Shown in pieces: positions 56,110 to 64,000 of a stretch of DNA of 64,000 nucleotides. The notes under the pieces were generated by a model, which was given only the letters and a program-made list of their open reading frames with translations, was not told the origin of the DNA and did no database searches. A program made the position numbers and the translations under genes. The stretch is from Spironucleus salmonicida (lineage: Eukaryota; Fornicata; Diplomonadida; Hexamitidae), in NCBI GenBank assembly GCA_000497125.2, contig CM035318.1, positions 558,001 through 622,000 of the forward strand, given 5' to 3'. Each line of letters opens with the position of its first letter. Positions within the stretch are counted from its first letter, which is position 1.

Positions 56110-56299
56110 GTTGATTTGTTAAATCTTCAGCAATATTCTTATAAACAATTAAAATTAATTAGAGGAAAATGATTGAATATTGTTACCTATTTAAAATATA
56201 TGAGATTATAATTATAATAAATAATAGTTCATTCGAGTAATTATAGTTTTTTAAATGTATGAATGGTAAAATATACTTAATTTTCGTATATTATTATGG

Positions 56300-56962
56300 T
56301 CACTAGATAACTTCGTATTCAAAACCTTATTCAACAAAATCAAACACTTTTCTTAGTAATAAAGCTAATATTACCTCCTCGCAACTCACTCCCTCAGGTT
56401 ACATTTTTAGGTCCATTTTGATTGATAAAAACTACATTTAAGATTCTAAATTTGTACAATAGCCTAACAAAATGGTAAGCAGTTTATATCTTTTTATAAC
56501 TTCTAAAACGTCCAATTATGGAAAATCATGATCCAAAAAAGGTTTATAAGCAAAACTTTAACTAGCAATAAGGCTTAGAAGTTATTTTAAGGGAGGTGAT
56601 GGAGTAAAATTTATATCATCAAAACGATTAGTAAATACCACGTCTGTAACATACATTTTATGTTTAATGCATTTTTAGACTGTTTTTTCTAATTTTTAAG
56701 ATCTGTCAAATTTAGCATTATTTCCTCGAATTTATAGCGTTGATGCTAAATTTTCTATACCTCTTGAAATTAAAAGATTAATTTGAGACAAAGGCAAATA
56801 ATTATCTTTTACCTCAAGAATAACAAATTTTATTTTATTTTCGAGGTATAAGTCATAAATAGCACATAGAGGTTAAATAAATGGATTAGGTGATAAATTG
56901 TAAAGGATCTACGTGAGTGATGGTATATTTTTAATTGGTAAGGCAGTATCAATGATGTTCAT
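56300..56962 (-). CDS. Hypothetical protein, 220 aa
   Basis: Minus strand, ATG at 56962, TGA at 56300. A soluble, mixed-structure protein with several hydrophobic helices in the second half (LLTILLGYCTNLESQ, EEVILALLLRKVFDFVEQ) but no clear membrane span. AT-rich with many TAA Gln codons. Not recognised. The divergent TBC gene starts 111 bases away. Confidence 0.65.
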
Positions 56963-57073
56963 TTTATCATATTCTAAATATAATATTAAACAGATATTAT
57001 TAGATAAAAGGAAGAAAAAATATATATAATATATCATAATGAAAAACTATTATAAACAATTAATCGCCTAAAA

Positions 57074-58255
57074 ATGGATTATAATTCTATGTTAGATAAG
57101 TTCTCGAAATAATAGCTTGACGAGCGGCTAATTTATCTAAAAGATACAAAACCTGAAATAATAACTCCACAATTAAATTAACTTGACCAGTATGGCTTTA
57201 TTTAGTCTAATTCTAAATCGAAATAATCATAGATATATTATTCTACTTTAAATGTATAAGATATTCAATCTTCTCACAATAGTGATAAAAAGGTTTAGCA
57301 CTACTTGAATACATATAAAAAGCTATCTGCAAGTAAATAATATGATTTATTAAAACAAATCTGCAGAAATGGAATTCCAAATAACTATAGAAACTTTTTC
57401 TGGCAACAGGCTTTACATTCTTTTCCATCCGATAACGAAACTATAGAATCTAGGGAGTAGGTCTACTCTGAACTTTTAGGATAAGGAATTGAAGATATTG
57501 TTATAATATAAATCAATAAAGATATAGATAGAACTATGCCATCAATTCAATATTTTTACAATCCATCTATGTTATAAGCTCTTTTTAGGGTGTTAAAAGC
57601 ATATGCATCATATAATATATAGATTTCATATTGTTAGGGTATGGGTTTTATAGCTGCAATTTTTATTTATTATATGACTGAAATTGACTCATTTTATGCT
57701 TTTAAAGTTTTTATGGACAAATTTAATGATATGTATAGGAGAGATATGAAGGGGACACACATTAGATGCGAAGTATTTGAAAAGTTGATATAAAAATTAT
57801 TTCCTACCGCTTTCAAAGCAATATAGAAAAATTAGATAAATTTTTTATTTGCTGCCCCATGGTTTATGACTTTATTTTCATATTCTTTGCCTTTTCCTGT
57901 TCTTTTACGTGTGCTTGATATGATATTTTGTGAGGGGGAAAAAGCACTGTTTAGAGCAGCAATTGCATTAATTTAATAAGCTTCATATGGATTAGTTTTT
58001 CATCTACCGAAAAATGTTAGCTTTAATTCAGATAATCATTCAGAATTGTTTGACAAATTTCGAAAGAATGCGGGTCCTTAACACGATAATATTAGTATTA
58101 TTAATATGCCTGAAATAGATTGCAGACTTGCTTTGTAAGGTATAGGTTCTGGAATTAAAAATTAAAACTAGTTTATTTAATCTTGTTTAAAAATAAAATT
58201 TAAAAGTTGTTATCTATAATAATTAATAGATGAGGCAAAGCAAAATTTCAAGTGA
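57074..58255 (+). CDS. TBC-domain Rab GTPase-activating protein, 393 aa
   Basis: Residues about 95-320 form a TBC domain. It keeps both catalytic fingers: Arg in the IxxDxxR motif (INKDIDRTMP, about residue 152) and Gln in YCQGMGF (about residue 187). It also has the LLRVLDMIFCEGEKALFRAA helix corresponding to the family's RxWDxFFxEGxxxLFRxALA. It would switch off a Rab GTPase in membrane traffic. The N-terminal 90 residues are polar and unstructured, and the C-terminal tail is short. Start and stop are clean. Confidence 0.92.
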
Positions 58256-58266
58256 TCAAATATAAT

Positions 58267-58920
58267 TCACATCTAATTATTATTTTCTTAATCTACTAGA
58301 AATTATTTAATAAACATTTCATTTTGCTGTAAAATTGCAATATTTTCTAAATGATCATCAATTAGCTAAGAAATATACTCTAATCGTTCTTCTTCATAAT
58401 TTAATTCTTCAATACTACTCTTTATCTTACATTTCTGGCTCATTGCTAATGCAAATGGCGCAACTGTAAATTCTGATGATTATCTTTATCGGTCAATTGT
58501 TTTACTTTTTCTTATAGATGACTTCCGTTCTGTAAAAGATGGAGCTTATAATAATTTTGTTATTTTACAATTGTTAGACTAATTTTAATCAGAATCACAA
58601 AGTATTAACCTCTCTTTTACAGGCAATTATTACTAGATTTAATCTGACGATTGGGGTTCAAACGTTTTATCAAACGTTAACAGCACGGTTGCTGGAATTG
58701 CAGAAACATTTGATTATGATAATTTTTTATCGCTAGATCGTGTTTCACAGTATGTATTTAAGGTTTATTAAAATAGTTAAAAATCGATGTTACGTCCTTA
58801 TTCATCATCTGAATAATCATATGAACTTTCCTTTGAAATAAGTATTTATGGTAACTTTTAGTTAATATCATATTTCTTTTGGCTTTTTACCACCCCTAAA
58901 ATACCTTAGTGCACTTTCAT
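58267..58920 (-). CDS. Hypothetical Ser/Gln-rich protein, 217 aa
   Basis: Minus strand, ATG at 58920, TGA at 58267; its stop lies 11 bases from the TBC stop (convergent). It is low-complexity and polar with basic Ser clusters (TERKSSIRKSKTIDRQRQS) and a C-terminal coiled coil (SSIEELNYEEERLEYISQLI). Possibly a phosphorylated adaptor; no family recognised. Confidence 0.62.
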
Positions 58921-59438
58921 ATTGGAAAGTAGAATAATAATATTACATATATACTTTTTATTATTTTAATTCTACTGATGACAGTATACATGTAAAAATA
59001 TTTAATATCAGTTTTATTCTAAATAAATGGGTTTTAAACATATACAGGAAAATGTAAAACCTTACTTATTAGGTATTATAGATTTTAAGTAGATTAGTGA
59101 TATCTTTATCTTCCAACTTTTTAATACAATATATTAATTGCCGTAACCTAATTTAGAAAAATTATGTTAATGTTTTAAAAATGAAATATATAGTTTTATT
59201 AGATTGATTCGTATTGGTTTAGTAAAATCCTTCTATCTAGTAATATTATATTTAAATAATAATACTAAGAATGTATAAATTGTAGAATTTACATTACAAT
59301 TACAGTGTACTATTTTTGAACATTAAGTCATATATCAAAAATGAAACACATAGCCATCATATTTACTTAACAGTTAAACTGGTTATCAGGAAAAATTAGA
59401 TTTACTCAATCCTAAGCTAACCTTCCTTCGTTTTTATC
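58921..59438. other. AT-rich intergenic stretch
   Basis: About 520 bases of A/T-rich sequence with no supported gene. Confidence 0.5.
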
Positions 59439-59636
59439 ATGTCAAAGCAGAAAAATAATTTAAAGTTAAAAAGTATGCCACTATCTCCATCTGCTCAAGT
59501 AGGCAGACCAAAACTGGGCATGAATAAATCCAGAAATAGGAATTTAGTAAGATTATTACTGCTTTGTGAATTGAAATAACATAAATTAACAATAAAATAG
59601 TGCAAAATACAATCACTATTGTTGCAGATACTATGA
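59439..59636 (+). CDS. Small basic protein, 65 aa
   Basis: From ATG 59439 to TGA 59634. It is very basic (MSKQKNNLKLKSMPLSP, KSRNRNLVRLLLLCELKQHK), with a leucine cluster that could be a short amphipathic helix. The composition is less AT-rich than both flanks. It may be a small nucleolar or ribosome-associated protein, but there is no family evidence. Confidence 0.42.
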
Positions 59637-60314
59637 AAATTAACTAATTATTTTAAGATTTTGCTCAAATATAGATTTTTTAAAATAATATGATATTAAT
59701 TAAATAAATACGAAATCTTTAGAAAAGTATGGCTATATAAATACTATTATTATATTTATTATTAAATATTTAATATAAGTTAAACAATAAATAGCATCAA
59801 ATACTAATTCAGACTTCTTAAATAAACTGTTTAAGTAGTGAAAACCAACTTAATTTTCAGAACATGTTATGACAGGCAATAGTAAAAATCATATTTTGAA
59901 TTTAATAAAAAATTTAAAATTCAACGAGAAGTAACATCGTATTTTGGATATGGCAGGATAGTTAAGAAAAATATTAAAAATTCGGTGACATATTGTATTT
60001 TACCTTATTTAGTAGTAATTGAATAAAACTTATTGATATTCAAACTAAATGAGAATTATATTTTTAAAATATTTTCATAGCTACTACCTCGGAGCATTAT
60101 CAAAACCTGTGAATAGTCAAAATTATTAATAATTTTATAATTCATATCAATACCGTCATACCATAATTAACATTTTCTCAGAACGCTAACTCATTACGCA
60201 TAGTCTTTGAATTTCGGCATCGAAATTTTTACCAATAATAATTATATGATATATAAGCCAACATTCAACACTTTGGAATTAGATTAAAATCTAGCTCCCA
60301 ACTCACTCGCCAGC
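59637..60314. other. AT-rich intergenic stretch
   Basis: About 680 A/T-rich bases with no supported gene or RNA. Confidence 0.5.
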
Positions 60315-61394
60315 TCATCCCATAATGTCCGCAAATCCATCGATTCCGACGATCCCAAATTCGCACACGATCCCACTGATATTTTGGTGCTCTAAAATTC
60401 CGAAAACGAAGTCCAAATTGCTGCCTTCAGAAACCGCATTTCGGACCGTCGAATCCAACAAAATTTGGCACGAAAATTTCAGTTTTTCGCACACCAAAAA
60501 TGAAGGAATTTTGTATTTTGCGCACATCTGCGATATGTACTGAATCTGTGAAGAAACCAGCGCATTTCCTGTGTTGGAAAGCTCGAAACAGTTGAAGAAA
60601 AACTTCGAAATTTGAGTAAAAGGAATGGAGTGAAGTTAGCATTATTATATAGTAATATTAGGAATATTTTGTAACAGCTACTTGGCCTGGTTCGGAATTT
60701 TATCGGTCAAAATAACGTTAAATGTGGTTTTCTTGGCTGCAACAATGATTGCGCGGAAGATGAGCTGGCTTTCGCTCGAAATGAGGATTGTGCAGTTTGG
60801 TTCAATCAGCTTGATCAAGTGCTTGTAAATCACATTTTCAGCGTCAATGATGTTAAAATTGATGTAGTTTCTGCAGAAATTTGTTAGCTGCGTTTGGTTT
60901 TCGAGCTTTTCGAGCTTAAAAAAATCGAGAAAATGCGAGAAACAGCGCGGGATGAAGCCGTAAAACTCTGAAATAATTTTGGTGTACAGTAGCGTTATCG
61001 ATGTGATGTCTATCTCGGTGAAAGAGTCCGATTCTGAACGAGAGGTATCTTCGTTGCGTTAAAACTATGAAAAATGCTCCTTAACGGCTCTGACAAGTTG
61101 AATAATTCGCAGATTGATACCTGCAGAGTTATTGGAAAGCATGTCGATGAAACGTCGGCCTTCCATGTTGAAAGGCTATAGGTTACCTTAATAAGGCAAG
61201 TACATCTGGTTTGGCTCTACCTAATATCCTAGGTAAACTGTATGTGGAATAGATGGGTTTTAAGATGCTATTAGATGTTCAAATCCGGGAATCTCACATT
61301 TTGGAAAATTAAATACTTTTTACGTTTTTGATATCTCAAATGAGTGTGTCTCAACTAAATTTACATCTTCTGTATTAAAGATAGAGTCGTCCAT
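60315..61394 (-). CDS. eIF2B-family subunit (probably delta or beta), 359 aa
   Basis: Minus strand, ATG at 61394, TGA at 60315. The C-terminal half has the aIF2B/eIF2B-alpha/beta/delta Rossmann-like domain: ILISSESQLIFRAIIVAA, FNVILTDKIPNQAKQLLQ, SQIQYISQMCAKYKIPSFLV, CEKLKFS and a final IVCEFGIVGIDGFADIMG (family: xVITExG). The helical N-terminal half is divergent. The regulatory subunits help the complex exchange GDP for GTP on eIF2 and sense its phosphorylation. The usual glycines near NGxVxxxxGT are weakly kept (NTGNALVSS). Confidence 0.83.
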
Positions 61395-61483
61395 TTTAAT
61401 AAAGTGAAAACAAAGAAGCAATTATGTATAATTTATATAATAAAAAAGTAAAATAATTGGAATCTATTACATATAGGATAAAA

Positions 61484-61798
61484 TCATTCTAATATATTTG
61501 TGAGACTTCTATATCTCTTTTTCAATAAAACTCTTCTGTAATGTTAAGATACTTCAGGGCCAGTCCTCTTATGAACTAAAGTTTAATTATGCAATAATTT
61601 GGCAACTTATTCCCAAGAAATATTTGTATTATTTTAGAGAATACAAAGAATAATACTGTCTTCGTCCTATGTGAACTTCTTATACTTTTTAGAAGGTTCT
61701 ATTTGCTGAAAAGACTCTGATCTGTTCAACTATATGGATAAATTCTCTGAGGTAATGTCAACTTCGCAAAGAATCGACAGATATTCATAGTCTATCAT
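61484..61798 (-). CDS. Small single-repeat Myb/SANT protein, 104 aa
   Basis: Minus strand, ATG at 61798, TGA at 61484. Residues about 40-95 form one Myb repeat (KKFTQDEDSIILCILQ, ISWEQVAKLLHN, GPEVSQHYRRVLLKK), with Phe replacing the first Trp. The N-terminal 35 residues are acidic. Probably a DNA-binding regulator; it lies 89 bases upstream of the eIF2B-family gene on the same strand. Confidence 0.68.
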
Positions 61799-62306
61799 TT
61801 TCAATGAATAGTGATAATGATATACATAATAGTAAATAACTAAATTATGAAAAAAAATGATGTTTTTTATAAACTAACATATTAATTTTTAGTATATTAT
61901 ATTTATATTATAAGAAAGCTAGGAATCAAATCGTAAACACTTTAATTAATATATATCCATAATATTCAAAATATATATGAAGAACAATACAAATCTAGTA
62001 TTTACTGTTGTTTGTTATTTATTACGAAATTAACATAATTAATAATAGTTACGTAATTAGTATAAAAATGTAATTAATTACTTTAACTATTGCAGAAACT
62101 AGTACTACACATACCCATCTCTAAATTCATACTATAGTATATTTTGTACTTCGGAAAACTTTATATATATGATTTTTATTAATATATTATTACAATCTAT
62201 TTTTGGTTGTTGTAATAAATACCAGTATAATATTTTACTCTAATACTAATTATCATATGATTTTAAATAAATTTGAAATTGATATTATTTATTTCCTTTC
62301 CCCATA
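61799..62306. other. AT-rich intergenic stretch
   Basis: About 500 A/T-rich bases between divergent genes, with no supported feature apart from presumed promoters. Confidence 0.5.
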
Positions 62307-63215
62307 ATGACATTTTTTACGCCTGAAAAGATTTAGCAAGTTAACGACAGATTTGCAAAAACATTCACTGAAACCATCGTAATCGGGCCCTCACTTCTCA
62401 TCCAGCTCCCCGAGGAAGACAAGCTCTCCGTTCAGTACCAAATAATCAAATTTTATACGTCCAGAAATGTAGACAAACACTTGATTCGCGTCCTGGGCGA
62501 GCACGGGATCGTAGCAATCTACAGTTTCCCATACCTTTCGAAGCTGCAGCACTAAATCCCTTCCATAACACCAATTGTGCACGAGGACTACCCACACCGG
62601 CCCCCGTTTTCGACCGAGAACGCGCAGATCTTTGACAAACTGGACCTGGTGCGGCCGCTGCCAGTGAAAATCGACCCCCCGAACTCCGGGATGTCCCATG
62701 GCGCGTTCTTCGCAGAAATGCAGCACTCGATGAAGAACTTCGCCAGCGACGCCACAGTAATCGATTTCGAGGCGTTTGCGACCATGCCGCAGCCAATTCC
62801 GTCCGAAGTTGGCGCTGTGCGCATCAGAAACGGCGAAATAACGCGTTTCCACGGCTTTTTCGCGCCCCTGGAAAACGCAGCAGCCCACCCGCATGCCCAG
62901 GAAACTTTTGAGCTCACGTCCATTCCTCTCCTTATATCACCAAATTTGCCTTATATCACATGCTAATAATTGCTAAAATTTGTAGAAAATTCTACAATTT
63001 TTGCAAAAAATTTCGACCTCGAAAAGCGGCTTTTGACAAAGTTTTGCGGCCGGAAAGTCCGCGTTTTCGAGGTCCAGCCGCTCCTTTTCGCGCTGGATTT
63101 GGCGAAAGTGGAGGGGCAGCGCTGCGCGTTTCACAGCAGCGCACCGGGGCACTGCGCGCTGCAGGACGCGAGCGCGTGGGCGAACTTCGCCCCGTCGACG
63201 ACTGCGAGCGTCTGA
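62307..63215 (+). CDS. Probable Maelstrom-domain (RNase H-fold) protein, 302 aa
   Basis: From ATG 62307 to TGA 63213; GC-rich. Residues 1-125 are an unassigned N-terminal region (LLIQLPEEDKLSVQYQIIKF, PYLSKLQHQIPS). Residues about 150-295 resemble the Maelstrom domain: VIDFEAFATMPQPIPSEVGA at the first strand, an RFHGFFAP strand, and a late CAFHSSAPGHCALQDASAWA corresponding to the family's Cys/His cluster. In animals Maelstrom acts in the piRNA pathway; protist versions may be nucleases. The assignment rests on motif resemblance only. Its 3' end overlaps the opposite-strand gene by 85 bases. Confidence 0.6.
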
Positions 63216-63652
63216 AAGGGACACGAGTTCGGCCGCTGGCGCCGAAACGCCACAGGAACTGACGATTTTGAGGGTTTTGAGGAAGATAATTTTGAGGGAG
63301 CGAAAAGTTGGTTTCGAATTCGAATTAATTCAAGTTTTTGGGCGTTTTCGGTTTTCCAGGACATAAAAAGTGCGTGCTGGTGCGCGTTGGCGGCAGCGGC
63401 GGCCTGGGACGTCAGCTCTGTTGGTTTGTAGAACTGGTGACTGGGTGGAGGCGCTTGGCTGCTTAAATGCATCGTTTAGCTGTTGGGTGTGGAAAACTGA
63501 TATTAATTTGCAATTTAGTCGATTATCGGGGCGATTTTCGGCTCCAGTGGAGGATGCTTTGCTGAAAGCGCTGCAGGTAATGCGATGAAGGATTTTCGCG
63601 GTTTCTGGGCAGTCAGAATCGCGAGTTTCGTGTTCGGCTGCGAGACGTTCAT
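63131..63652 (-). CDS. Hypothetical protein, 173 aa, overlapping convergent gene
   Basis: Minus strand, ATG at 63652, TGA at 63131. A Pro/Ser/Ala-rich basic protein (APPPSHQFYKPTELTSQ, AAAAANAHQHALFMSWKTEN, SKLSSSKPSKSS) with no recognised domain; the stretch around FMSWKTENAQK is weakly reminiscent of an HMG-box helix. Its last 28 codons overlap the end of the Maelstrom-like gene. One of the two 3' ends may be mis-called, but both frames look coding outside the overlap. Confidence 0.5.
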
Positions 63653-64000
63653 TTGGGGTTAGGAAGTTAGCTATTTCTGATATAATAATGATGATGATGA
63701 GTTTCTTCAGTTTCTGTTTTTACGCGTTTCTGTAGTAATTTGGGAAGCATTCTTGGTTGTTGGGGTAGCGGATAGCAGTGTGAAGTAAGGGCGGGTAGTG
63801 CGTATGATAAATGCAGAGTAAAGAAAAATCATATGGACTGGAATTTAAATGGTATTATATGGTTTTTAGTGCAGATAGAACTTAGTTAAAAATGTTAAAT
63901 TTAATTTATAGGCACATGTTTCTAGCGCGATTAACTATAGCTATAGAAGCTACTGCTAGATTATTGTAATATTAATAGAATTAATTGATATATTTTCGCT
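63653..64000. other. Window end, no gene called
   Basis: The first 130 bases are mixed in composition and the rest is AT-rich. A roughly 42-codon minus-strand frame near 63720-63830 is too short to support. A short ATG/GAT microrepeat (GATGATGATGATGA) lies near 63688-63700. Confidence 0.5.

Overview
The window reads as nuclear DNA from a protist that uses genetic code 6: TAA and TAG encode glutamine and only TGA stops. The ubiquitin gene proves this directly, because its second codon (Gln2) is TAG and its stop is TGA. Read this way, about 50 uninterrupted intron-less genes appear that the standard code breaks up. The code, the very short leaders, the absence of introns, and several Cys-rich single-pass membrane proteins fit a hexamitid diplomonad (Hexamita, Trepomonas or Spironucleus type). 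The genus is inference. Background DNA is strongly AT-rich, and GC-rich islands are superimposed on it.

Layout. 1-6.7 kb: small unknown genes, a leucine-rich-repeat protein and a bacterial-type maltose O-acetyltransferase. 6.7-18.7 kb: a 1.3 kb inverted repeat (6735-8030 and 17390-18685) carrying a Bdp1-like SANT gene, a single-unit ubiquitin gene and the 5' third of a third gene. Its 9.4 kb interior holds an MFS transporter, an Efm7-like methyltransferase, a C2H2 protein, a MATE transporter, a Cys-rich membrane protein, a coiled-coil protein, one member of an unnamed gene family and an ankyrin protein. 18.7-35 kb: RRP36, a small membrane protein, the second member of that family, a short SF3A2, Cys-rich and other membrane proteins, coiled-coil proteins (one tail-anchored), a very Gln-rich protein, a copine and a Myb protein, separated by AT-rich gaps of 0.5-1.5 kb.

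35.1-56.1 kb is dominated by an 8 kb inverted duplication (35135-43117 and 48128-56109) around a 5.0 kb spacer. Each arm carries a coiled-coil gene, a three-gene block that is an older GC-rich paralogue of a block in the spacer, a 251-aa gene, DNAAF4 (axonemal dynein assembly), two small genes and most of a 606-aa gene. The arms differ by a few substitutions and single-base indels. One indel frameshifts one coiled-coil copy, and one arm carries the 606-aa gene with a replaced N-terminus. The spacer also holds a SNF2 helicase. 56.1-64 kb: a TBC RabGAP, an eIF2B-family subunit, a small Myb protein, a probable Maelstrom-domain protein and unknown genes.

The genes are mostly housekeeping (translation, splicing, Pol III transcription, rRNA processing, trafficking, flagellum assembly, surface proteins) and show no operon logic. 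The most notable features are the two inverted duplications, the sharp GC change at a repeat edge inside one gene, and the signs of conversion, decay and N-terminal replacement in the copies.
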